Of a stretch of DNA of 64,000 bases, positions 55,876-64,000 are shown piece by piece. The DNA is taken from positions 820,905 to 884,904 of the forward strand of contig MU278350.1 in assembly GCA_022385755.1 (NCBI GenBank), in the 5' to 3' direction. The first letter of the stretch is position 1; each line of letters starts with the position of its first letter. Both the position numbers and the translations under genes were made by a program. This DNA is from Trametopsis cervina (taxonomy: Eukaryota > Basidiomycota > Agaricomycetes > Polyporales > Irpicaceae). Under the pieces are notes generated by a model that was not told the origin of the DNA, did no database searches, and saw nothing but the letters and a program-made list of their open reading frames with translations.

Positions 55876-57327
55876 ATGGCCAAGAGGTTGCTGCATACAC
55901 TGCCGCTGCCGCTGGCTACGCTGGCCGCTCTAACGAGAGCTGGATATGAGACAGCAGATGATGTAGATACCTCTACTCCAGAAGAACTTGCACGAGGTAA
56001 ACCAATTTTACTACATGAATACGATTTTCTAATATTATCCTTCGAAGATGCCCGAATATCATTATTCTCCTCGCAAGCCGTGTTTTCAGCAACACAAGCT
56101 TCACGAACACCTGCTCTTACCCAAAATGTCGCATCAATGACACAAAATTCAAGCCGAAGATATCCCACTGGGTGTCCCCCTATGGATGAACTATTGGAAG
56201 GCGGTTTCAAGCGTGGTTCCATTCTGGAAATATCAGGGCCACCTGGCGTCGCCACCGAAGCATTTGCCGTTAATATAGCGCGAGAATTTGTAAGAGACGG
56301 AGAGGGGTTAATATTTGCTAGTACGTATCTTAGGACTTGCGCACTGCACGGGGCTTATTCATCGATGGTATGACGTTTCAGGCATGCACAACTCCATCAC
56401 CGCAGCGCAACTCCTCGATCTCATTCGACCAGAAGGTAGGCATTACATCGTGCGGGGAAACAAGCCTCTTTACTAACTCAGTGCCGCAGATGACGCCGAC
56501 TTAACGCATGATTACATGAGCCTGGTGTCACATACCAGTCTATTCACCATCGCTGATGTCCTGGTCTTCTTGCACAGGCTACCCTCATATCTGCAATCCA
56601 GCCGCAAGGTGACACGCTCTTTCGCCATTTCTACGCCACTTCGAGACCCTGACATCTCGTCCAGACAGCTCTCCTTGTTCTGAACTCATTCTCTCTAGCC
56701 TTCTATTCGCTATCACCCAATGTTAGCCATGCAAGTCGGGCCGCATTCCATGAGAGGATACGCCAGGCGCTTGCACAGGCGTGTGCATCTGCGGGGATTT
56801 CCGTACGACCAGTTTCCAGATGGTAGAACGGCATGATGCTGACCGCACCCTCGATTTCTAGGTCGTGGTGACTACACAGCTATCCACGAAGCTGGTAAAT
56901 GCGGACGGTTCGCCTGCTACATTCGATACGGGCGCCAGGGCCGTCATGATACCGCAACCTGGTGAACCGCATTCTCACCCGTCGCGCACGCAGTCTGCTG
57001 ACAACGACTCTGTATTTGCACACACCGCACCGGTGTTCAGGAAGCGCGTACTTACCAGGTGGGAGGTCGTACAGACTGATGGTAGCTCCACGTTCGCGAT
57101 ATGAGGGGTAGGTCTCATGTCCATATCACATCCAAGACTGATGCAAGCCTGAGATACATGATGCGCACGTTTGCAGGACAATCCAGTTATTGGCAACACC
57201 TACGCACGTATACCAGCCCGGGCAAGCCCCGTTGCGTGAGAAGCGCTATGAAATGGTCCGCACGTCGGGTCCAGATGGTCGACGGAGAGATGTCTACTCG
57301 TTCACAGAGGAGGGTCCTGAGGGGTAA
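55876..57327 (+). CDS. RAD51-family protein with degenerate ATP site
   Basis: RecA/RAD51-like fold protein, probably a recombination mediator paralogue in the nucleus. The ATG at 55876 gives MAKRLLHTLPLPLATLAALTRAGYETADDV, an HhH-like N-terminal domain. SSRRYPTGCPPMDELLEGGFKRGSILEISGPPGVATEAFAVNIA corresponds to the linker and P-loop; where family members have GPPGxGKT, this one has GPPGVATE, so the Lys and Thr are gone. The Walker B position reads ALLVLNSFSLAF, with Asn for Asp. Later VVVTTQLSTKLVNADG and FDTGARAVMIPQP fit the L2/C-terminal part. Five or more exons. The end is uncertain: one reading stops at 57104 after SSTFAI; the other splices at about 57058 or nearby into an open frame that ends at 57327 (LREKRYEMVRTSGPDGRRRD). 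Could correspond to fungal Rad55/Rad57-like or RAD51C-like proteins. Confidence 0.75.
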
Positions 57328-57383
57328 GACGAGATGAATCGCTACAGATATCGCGGTTACGTACGGCTCGTGTAAACAGTGTG

Positions 57384-58348
57384 TTATAGGCCCGGAGCGG
57401 ACCTGTGGATGATCCCGTTGGGCCCGACTATTACATCCATGGGCCAGTCATGTTCGCCCATGGGTACGTCTTCGGCTTCCAGCATTTGTTCCTTCAAACC
57501 TAGTCCGACTGGTGGGGTATAGATAGACAGCGACCACAAAGGTCAGATGTACCGGTGCGAGCATCGTGACCGAAAACACTTGCCTAGCAAAGGCATACTG
57601 CGATTCGTGGCTTTATACTGCCACAGGAATCGATCATAGTATCCTTTACCATGACCTAGCCTCCCGAAACTTCGGTCGAATGCAACAGCTGCGGGTGAGT
57701 CCTTCAGTATCCGTCACAGTGACGTGATCCCGACGGGCGGACTCACCAGGCACGAGGATCAAGTCGAGATTATCGCAGTCTTCGTCGAAAGCTGTGGGAA
57801 ATCACAATCAGGGAACTGAACCATCAGGTCTTGTGGGCAGCAGACCATTCTGCCGTCTGGCCCCTTCGTACAGGGCGCCGGGTTCTCGAATTCCCCATAA
57901 ACCAGCTGGGAAGGACGCTAAGTCGTCTTCTCCGTACACGCGTAGGAAATCCATTCTCCCTTTGACCGTAGGATCTAACCGCGGAACGAACAGCTTTTTG
58001 CCTGGCAGGGAGTCATCACTTGAACATTCAACCGTCTGGACCTGAGCATGCGCACCGGATTGGAGGATGGAAGCCACAAGAGGAGCCGTATCGATTTCGC
58101 CAATGGGCATGCTCAGATAGCAAGCGACATTTCTACTTCTCTCGAAGAAGGGCTGCCGTAAGAGTTGTGCAACGACTTGTTCCGCTGGATAAAGGGAGTC
58201 AATTTGCTGATAACCTACAAGCTTTCCTGCGATATGACTGGGTCAGCAGAGTCTCACTTTGTTTGTTAACGTCCTCCTGCGTCAGCGCGCGCAGTGTTGA
58301 CGAAACGCGCTTTCGCAAGCCCGCCTTAATAGCCTTTAAGGTAGCCAT
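57384..58348 (-). CDS. FAU1: 5-formyltetrahydrofolate cyclo-ligase
   Basis: Converts 5-formyl-THF to 5,10-methenyl-THF with ATP, in the cytosol or mitochondria. Five exons fit exactly in frame: 58348-58258, 58184-57822, 57791-57747, 57688-57584 and 57508-57384; 242 residues. It starts MATLKAIKAGLRKRVSSTLRALT. Landmarks are [74 protein letters not shown] (the ATP/substrate loop), and VGLGLKEQMLEAEDVPMGEHDWPMDVIVGP. The last intron (57509-57583) begins GCAAGT, a GC-AG intron; the GT alternatives break the frame. Size and motif order are normal for the family. It converges with the RAD51-like gene (about 56 bp between stops if the longer reading there is right). Confidence 0.93.
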
Positions 58349-58980
58349 GGGTGCCACAGTGCTGGAGGGCGTTGTCTATATAATCAGAGCTCAGCTCGCG
58401 AAGCCTAATAATCAAAATCAGCGAATTTCCCCGCCTGCATGTCATAAGTAGAAGGAGTCAATAGGCAAGATGAGCGTCTGATGAGGCGCCTGAAAGCTTA
58501 CAGTGACGATTATGCAATTACTTCGTGTTCTGCCCTAGTTCAGCCCAAGAGCAGCGACCACATTGACAGCGAGCAGGCTCGTTCGAGAGCTCCAGACAAT
58601 GCCTCAGTGGACATAAGCAGCCCTGCGAGAACCGCTTCGATATCAGTGAGTGGGTGCTATGCTGCCGTAAAGCTCGGTATCGCTCATGTGCAAGTGCAGA
58701 CTAGCCAAACCATAATCTGAACTGCCTGTCCCACGCTGCTGATTACCCCCCTCCCTCCAGCTTACCGCGGATCTTGCCTGCAGCTTTAGCTTTCCAGCTC
58801 CCTTCTCCCGGATTACAACTGCCATCTCGAGGCCAAGAACTGCGCAAGCAGTTGGCGCACCCGGTATGTTTTTCTCTCGTTCTCATTCAGTATTGATGGG
58901 ATGAGTGACTCTGATGACGGTTCACTGCACCCCTGGCCCCTCCCGACCCACATTTTCTCCAGAACTAGGCCGTGCGCGCA
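58349..58980. other. Divergent promoter region, cyclo-ligase and PIG-P
   Basis: Gap of about 630 bp between the two start codons. Short frames only; no motif seen. Confidence 0.5.
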
Positions 58981-59688
58981 ATGGCAGAGCAAAGTCCCAC
59001 CTCGCCTGTCAACCCGCTGGCTGCCTACCCTCCGCTACCCCCGACGGAAATCCGAAGCCGGGCCCCAGAGTTTTACGGGTTCGTAGCATGGTCATCGACC
59101 TCACTCCTGTTCTGCTTCTTCCTCCTCTGGGCTCTCCTTCCCGACACCTACCTCATCTGGCTCGGAGTCTCTTGGTATCCTAACAGGTCAGTCCTCTCCT
59201 TGCCCTCGCACTTCGCAGTTGCGCAGCAGGCTTATCCATGAATCTCCGTTTCGCCGCGCTCGAATGTATTGTCCACCCCTCTGCACCGTGCACTGACACC
59301 GATCCCAACACGCAAGGGAATGGGCCGTGCTTCTGCCAGCCTACTCCGTCGTCGTCGTCCTTCTCACCTACTGCGCCTACTTCGCACTGGCACTCGCCGG
59401 CACACCCAGTTTCTCCGACGTTAGCACGCTCACAGGTAAGCCGCCCCTGCCGATAGCTGCACTGTCAGACCCGTCAGCTCACGACAGTTGGGGACCACGC
59501 CACCAGATTCCAAGGCGCACCTTCCTGATGCTGATGCCTCTCCCAACCCGTATCTCGCACACGCGCGGCCAAACGCCATCCCAGCCATGTACGACATACC
59601 CATTGGCCTCGTCAACCGAGTTGTCTACGGCGTCCGTTCTCGTCATCCCGCCAACGAGGATGGCCCCACAACCCCTCGCCGCCACTAA
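58981..59688 (+). CDS. GPI19: PIG-P subunit of GPI-GlcNAc transferase
   Basis: Small ER membrane subunit of the complex that starts GPI-anchor synthesis by adding GlcNAc to phosphatidylinositol. Exons 58981-59186, 59317-59435 and 59507-59688 join in frame; 168 residues. After a Pro-rich start (MAEQSPTSPVNPLAAYPPLP) comes the signature EFYGFVAWSSTSLLFCFFLLWALLP, membrane segment 1, then LGVSWYPNREWAVLLPAYSVVVVLLTYCAYFALA, membrane segment 2. The C-terminal motif is MYDIPIGLVNRVVYG. The third exon must start at 59507 (acceptor CCACCAG) to keep the frame; upstream CAG sites do not. The product would supply anchors for proteins such as the CRH enzyme at 51-53 kb. Confidence 0.92.
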
Positions 59689-60368
59689 TGTCTTAGGTGG
59701 CTGACAATGGGATAACAAAGTTAGGCAATTCTGTGATATGAATGGGCGATACTGCTCCCAGATAACGCGGACGCTCGGCAGAAAGGCAGGCCGTACCTGC
59801 CTTGCACTGGTTTTCTGCTTGATAGAATTTGATTCATGACGCGCTTCCGAGGTCTAGCTTTTCAAAGCACGGTTCTTACCTACACGGTCCCTGTGATGCC
59901 AATCTCATGCATCAGGTTTCGGGAGGACAAAAGATACAGTACATTCGTCCCGCAACATCCGTGCGGAATTCTATTGATACATTTCATACGCCTGCCAGAG
60001 TGTATGTATGTACGACAACGACATAGCGATCACTAGAGAGAAAGGTAGTATTATAGTCACGTCATCAACTCCTCGAAGGATCTATCGAACAGTGGTATCA
60101 AGAACAACGGTGTCAACGCACAAAAGAGATGAGAGCAATAGAAGCTACAGAGAGACGGAGCCCGTGGTATACCCTTCACAGCAAAACAAGTACAGCGGAT
60201 GTTGGATTCGAGAGCACTGGTATATTCATATCGGCATTAGGTGCCCCTACACTTCTAGGCGGAAAGCAAGTGGGGTTCGTTTAGAGGGAAGAGTTGACAA
60301 TGGCAGGGCCCGGGAGCGCTCTCCACTGCAGGAAGAACTGTGTCAGGATGTCGTGTTTGTGCACAGCA
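59689..60368. other. Intergenic, convergent 3' ends
   Basis: Gap between the PIG-P (+) and C2H2 factor (-) stop codons. It holds a small hairpin at 59779-59817 (GGCAGG/CCTGCC stem, with CAGAAA/TTTCTG outside). No gene is supported. Confidence 0.5.
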
Positions 60369-61944
60369 TTAGATGTTGCCTACCTGGTGCGCGTTGAGAT
60401 AGGGGCTGGGGCCCATATCCTCATAGGAGTTGCGGTCTTCATAGTCCTCGTCACTCCATTTCGGAGATGAAGGGACGACAGCAGGTAGCGGCACTGACAA
60501 AACAGGGCACGATGGCGGGTATTCGTCTTCAGAGTCCGACGGCGCGTCTCGCAGGAAGTCGACGTTGGTGCGCGTGGCCAGGCTTTGCGGCACCCACCGC
60601 AGCTTCGCGGGAAGCTTGCCCACCTCGTGTACATCCGAGATTATTGGCGCATCGAAACCGACCGTGAACTGAGCAGGCGAGGTGGCGTGGTCGGACGTTG
60701 GGAAGATGCCGTGAGTGCGCAGATGACGCTTGGCGTTCGATCGCACTGCGAAACTCTTCGCGCAGCCTTGAATAGGACATTTGTACGCTGGAAAGATAGC
60801 GAAACGCGTTAGTTGTCTCATTCTTCACATGTCAACAAATGTGAAACGTACGTTTAGCTCCCGAGTGCGAGTTCATGTGAGTTGCGAGGCCACTGGGGCG
60901 CGGGAACCACTTTGTGCAGACAGGGCATTGGTGCATTTTTGATTTTTTCTGGGTACCAGATTTTGTGCGCTCGGTAATAGACCGTTCAGGCATTGAGCGA
61001 GGCGACGAATTGGAGGAGTCTGGAGGAGTAGGGCTGCGGCCGTCGCTTCCACTCGAATTAGTTGCAGGTCCAACGCTCTCGTCGGGCGAATATTGCGAAG
61101 ACGTTTGGTACCCCGAGCGATACATCTCTGAGCCCGCAGACGGGAGACTGCATTCAGACTCGTCGTCGTACTCCTCGCCGTCAAACACCAGAGGTGGAAC
61201 AAGTGATGGGTTACCAGGCTCTCCAAACCCGTCTGAAGCTGACAAGCGGGGCTGGAATGCGTACGACGGAAGCCTCGGGGATTCCCGAGAGAGCAGTCTT
61301 GAGAAGCCGGGCTGCTCTTGGGACGGCAGAGACGAGACAAGGGTGCGACTGTTGAGGGCTGTGCTGTGCAGCGGGGGTATGACAGTGTTTCGCGCGTACG
61401 AGGACATTTGCTGGGACGGCAGCCTCTCAAAGGCGGCCGCAGAGTCGGAGAATTCTTGCCAGCTATCATGAGCGGTCCTGCCCGTACTATCGGCCTGAGA
61501 TGACGCTCCGTGCCTCGGAGACGCGGAAAAACGATAAGCTGTGGGCTCCTCCTCTGGTGTCGGCGGGGACCTGGAGGAGGTGTCGGTGGACGCGTAGTAC
61601 CGAGCGCTGTAGAGCGAACTGTAGGCGGAGCCGGCGACATGGGTGCGCTGGGAGGACTCTGGGTAGCCTACGCTCTGGTTGGCGACGGAGTTGGAGTACT
61701 GCTCCTGCTCGAAGGGCGAGCCATACTCGGAGTAGGGCGTGCTTGTCGGGGAGTCGAACTCGGGCGTGGTCTGAGAGTCAACGGACCAGGAGTGTCGGGG
61801 CGCGAAAGAGGAGAGGCCGTTGTCGGTGCCGGCGGCAGAGAGCGACGCGGGGTTCGGATGGACAGGCGCCGCGGCGAAGGAGGCCGGTTGGTATCTGGGG
61901 AAGGAGTACATCTGGTAGTCGAAGAGCGGGCTCTGGGTTGGCAT
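60369..61944 (-). CDS. C2H2 zinc-finger transcription factor, two fingers
   Basis: Two exons, about 61944-60850 and 60788-60369, joined by a GTACGT...CCAG intron inside the linker between the fingers. The N-terminal ~330 residues are Ser/Pro/Tyr-rich and low in order (MPTQSPLFDYQMYSFPRYQP at the start). Finger 1 is CPVCTKWFPRPSGLATHMNSH; the linker SGAKPYKC is spliced together; finger 2 is CPIQGCAKSFAVRSNAKRHLRTH. The C-terminal region carries KLPAKLRWVPQSLATRTNVDFL and an acidic tail. Predicted nuclear DNA-binding regulator. Two-finger factors of this layout are common in Agaricomycetes, including some that act in fruiting; whether this is one of them cannot be told here. About 1.1 kb of non-coding DNA lies upstream. 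Confidence 0.9.
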
Positions 61945-63061
61945 GAGCGGGGGCTGCGGCGGGGTGGTGACTGGAGCCGGAGATAGGCCTTGTGAGAGCG
62001 AGCGAGATAGGCTTTTGGGTGTGCTGCGAAGCTGGGATATGTGTGTGGAGGACGGGACGGAGGAGGGGGAGGATGACGAGGAGAGGAAGGAAGAGAGAGG
62101 CGAAGATATACTCGGAGGATTATGCGTTCATGTGCGGAGAGATGGACGGCGAGGACGATTGGACGAAGACGAACATGGCAGAATTCATTATTGGGAGAGA
62201 CGCACGAGCCGCCGCGTCAAAGGGAAATGTGCCTAGCTGCCAATACCGGAGTTGGTATCTGTTTGTGCTCTCATCATCTGTCTGTCGCACAACATCCCAA
62301 TCCCCATCCGACACACTCAGCCCTACCAGACGCGCTATCATTAACACAACTCTCCTAACCCATCCACGAAGTGCACGAGGATGACAGTTGACCGCTGCCA
62401 CAGATCGTGCTGCCCATCCTGCCATCGTGGCCGCACAGCCAGCCCACAACGTCTGCTTCTCTTCGTCGCGGCCCTCTGATCGCTGTCGGTCACAGCGGAT
62501 GACGCGCGTTTCACGTCGTGCAATGCAAACAAACAGCGTCGACTCGCCAGTTCTCCAGAAAACATGCGTGGCCGTGTGGGAGTTGCCATCATAGTCGCGC
62601 CTGCCTCTTTCGGCAGGTTGCCAGCACTCGCTCGTTCAATCTCCGCGCTCATCAGGTTCTCGCCCCTTTCGGCACTTGTCGTTCACGCCCATACATGGCA
62701 GCCCTGTCTCGACGCTTTGGTAGCTTTCTGCTGCACTCATATCTCGTATCTTCACATGAGTGAATCACCACACCTCTCCTAAGCTCGGACTATCCTCTAC
62801 CCACCCGTAACATATCGCCTCAGATACCACAATCTGCAAATCCGACTCGTTTCGCTCACAGATTCGACCGATCCGTCATATCCTCCGCAAATCTGCTCTA
62901 CCCCTCCCACACACCGCCTCTGCCTCCTCCACATCACGAGCGAGCAGCCCCTCGCCACCATCCTACTACGCACACACCCGCACGCGAGGCGTTCTATTAT
63001 GTTGTAATATACCTAGCCAAAATGAAGTCATGCTCGCAGCGCTGCCGACGTTCCCATGCAC
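61945..63061. other. Intergenic upstream of the C2H2 factor
   Basis: About 1.1 kb between the C2H2 start and the 3' end of the next minus-strand gene. Open frames here are short or lack motifs. Probably promoter and 5' leader. Confidence 0.5.
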
Positions 63062-64000
63062 TCACCGGAATTGCGCAAGCTTCAGCCTCGTGCTGCCCTC
63101 GGCTTCTGCAGCTCGTTCGGACCCTGACGATGAACTCCCGGGCCGCTCGTTGACGTCGTCAAAGAAGCCACTGCTACGGCCACCGTTCACAGCCGCAACG
63201 TGCTTCGAACTCTCGCGGCCGGCCGAACGTAGATCACTCTCTTCACGCTTGCGTTTGCTGCACGACCGTCGAGGCGCGGTGGGTCGGTGATGCCCCTCTG
63301 CAGTCACCGTCGTCTCGCTCCTTCGCAGCGTCCCGAGCTTCTGCACGATCATTATGAGTACCTGCATGGCCAACATGACAATGACGCGAACCACCCGCAC
63401 CGAATGTTTGATCGCGGGGGCGGTGTCTTTACGCGCCCATCTTTCCCACCAGCCGTTTGCCACCTTTGCCTCCCGCACCACGGCTGCCTGCTCGTGTATC
63501 TCTTCCTCATCGAGGATGAGTTCATCAGAGAGATCGTCCACGCAAACGTTTGGAGTTTGGGTCGAGCTGTCAGGCGTCTCTGGTACACCTGAGGACGGGG
63601 TACTTTCCATTGAGTCCTCGTAGTCCTCATCGATCTCGCTCGTCCGCTCGTCCCAGTCCTCAAATATATCGCGAAGATCTGGCCCCGCAGCCTGCGCGCG
63701 ACGGGCAGCCTTGAACTTCTTTGAAGGCGTAGGCGTGCCCTGAACGAGGACGTGCCCGCGGCTGGGCGATAAGCTCGGTGTCCGACTCTTCGCCTTCCTT
63801 GCAAAATAGTTGACATGTCGGGCAGTGCTGGGAGGACTGGACAGTACGTCCGCACCAAAGTCATCGTCGGAGAATGTCCGACGGTGTCTCGACACTCGGC
63901 CCCCGGGGCGCATGGGCGAGGAAACCTCAGGTGAGTCCCAGCCACGGATCGAGGGCGACGGTGACAAGTAACCATCTTCTTGCGTGACAAGGTCATCCTC
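63062..64000 (-). CDS. Hypothetical protein with one membrane segment (5' end outside window)
   Basis: I do not recognise this gene. The frame is open to the right edge, so the N-terminus is missing; about 312 residues are visible. It begins in the window with EDDLVTQEDGYLSPSPSIRGWD, followed by a Ser/Arg-rich region with RTFSDDDFGADVLSSPPST, a basic-to-acidic stretch (FEDWDERTSEIDEDYEDSME), then WWERWARKDTAPAIKHSVRVVRVIVMLAMQVLIMIVQKLG, which contains one predicted membrane helix. The C-terminal tail is rich in Arg, Ser and Glu and ends LKLAQFR. The stop at 63062 overlaps a GTGAGT donor-like site, so one more small exon downstream is possible. A basic N-terminal region and one helix could suit an inner nuclear membrane protein, but that is speculation. 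Confidence 0.6.
   Translation of the reverse strand, partial: EDDLVTQEDGYLSPSPSIRGWDSPEVSSPMRPGGRVSRHRRTFSDDDFGADVLSSPPSTARHVNYFARKAKSRTPSLSPSRGHVLVQGTPTPSKKFKAARRAQAAGPDLRDIFEDWDERTSEIDEDYEDSMESTPSSGVPETPDSSTQTPNVCVDDLSDELILDEEEIHEQAAVVREAKVANGWWERWARKDTAPAIKHSVRVVRVIVMLAMQVLIMIVQKLGTLRRSETTVTAEGHHRPTAPRRSCSKRKREESDLRSAGRESSKHVAAVNGGRSSGFFDDVNERPGSSSSGSERAAEAEGSTRLKLAQFR

Noticed and set aside
1..64000. tRNA or rRNA genes
   Set aside because: I looked for box B-like GGTTCRANTCC stretches and rRNA signatures on both strands and found none that fitted a cloverleaf; a covariance-model search would settle this.

Overview
The window is nuclear DNA from a filamentous basidiomycete, most likely an Agaricomycete. 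The species cannot be named from the sequence. Genes are split by many short GT-AG introns of roughly 45-75 nt. All conserved products are fungal housekeeping types, and intergenic gaps in the gene-rich parts are short. I find 21 protein-coding genes. There is no rRNA, recognisable tRNA, CRISPR array or complete autonomous transposon.

Left part (1-17 kb): a compact block with BUD13 (splicing/RES complex), a small coiled-coil protein, a SEC24-type COPII cargo adaptor (SFB3/SEC24C-D class), an aldo/keto reductase, a very large Num1/ApsA cortical anchor with a C-terminal PH domain, and a cAMP phosphodiesterase.

Middle (17-32 kb): a gene-poor, GC-rich and low-complexity stretch. It holds only one unrecognised, regulator-like gene (21.6-23.2 kb) with about 4.7 kb and 7 kb of non-coding DNA on its sides, then an EFM7-type elongation-factor methyltransferase.

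Accessory stretch (32-40 kb): five diverged copies of a ~410-440 bp tandem repeat, a tandem segmental duplication carrying two paralogous intronless membrane-protein genes, and between them a ~390 bp element with terminal inverted repeats (MITE-like).

Right part (41-64 kb): compact again. It contains nitronate monooxygenase, mitochondrial Met-tRNA formyltransferase, MSH6, a CFAP20-domain protein, a CRH-type GH16 cell-wall transglycosylase, a three-RRM protein, a RAD51-like protein with a degenerate ATP site, 5-formyl-THF cyclo-ligase, PIG-P, a two-finger C2H2 factor, and a protein with one membrane segment whose 5' end lies outside the window. FMT1 and the cyclo-ligase both belong to one-carbon folate metabolism. 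MSH6 and the RAD51-like gene are DNA-repair genes and both carry an ACGCGT (MCB) box upstream. PIG-P and the CRH enzyme both serve the GPI/cell-wall route.

The points most worth a second look are: an array of QT/LC8-like motifs in the dynein-anchor homologue; the RAD51-like protein without a P-loop lysine; a CFAP20-domain gene in what looks like a non-flagellated fungus; the MSH6 P-loop encoded by two 13-nt micro-exons; and the repeat/duplication/MITE cluster at 32-40 kb.
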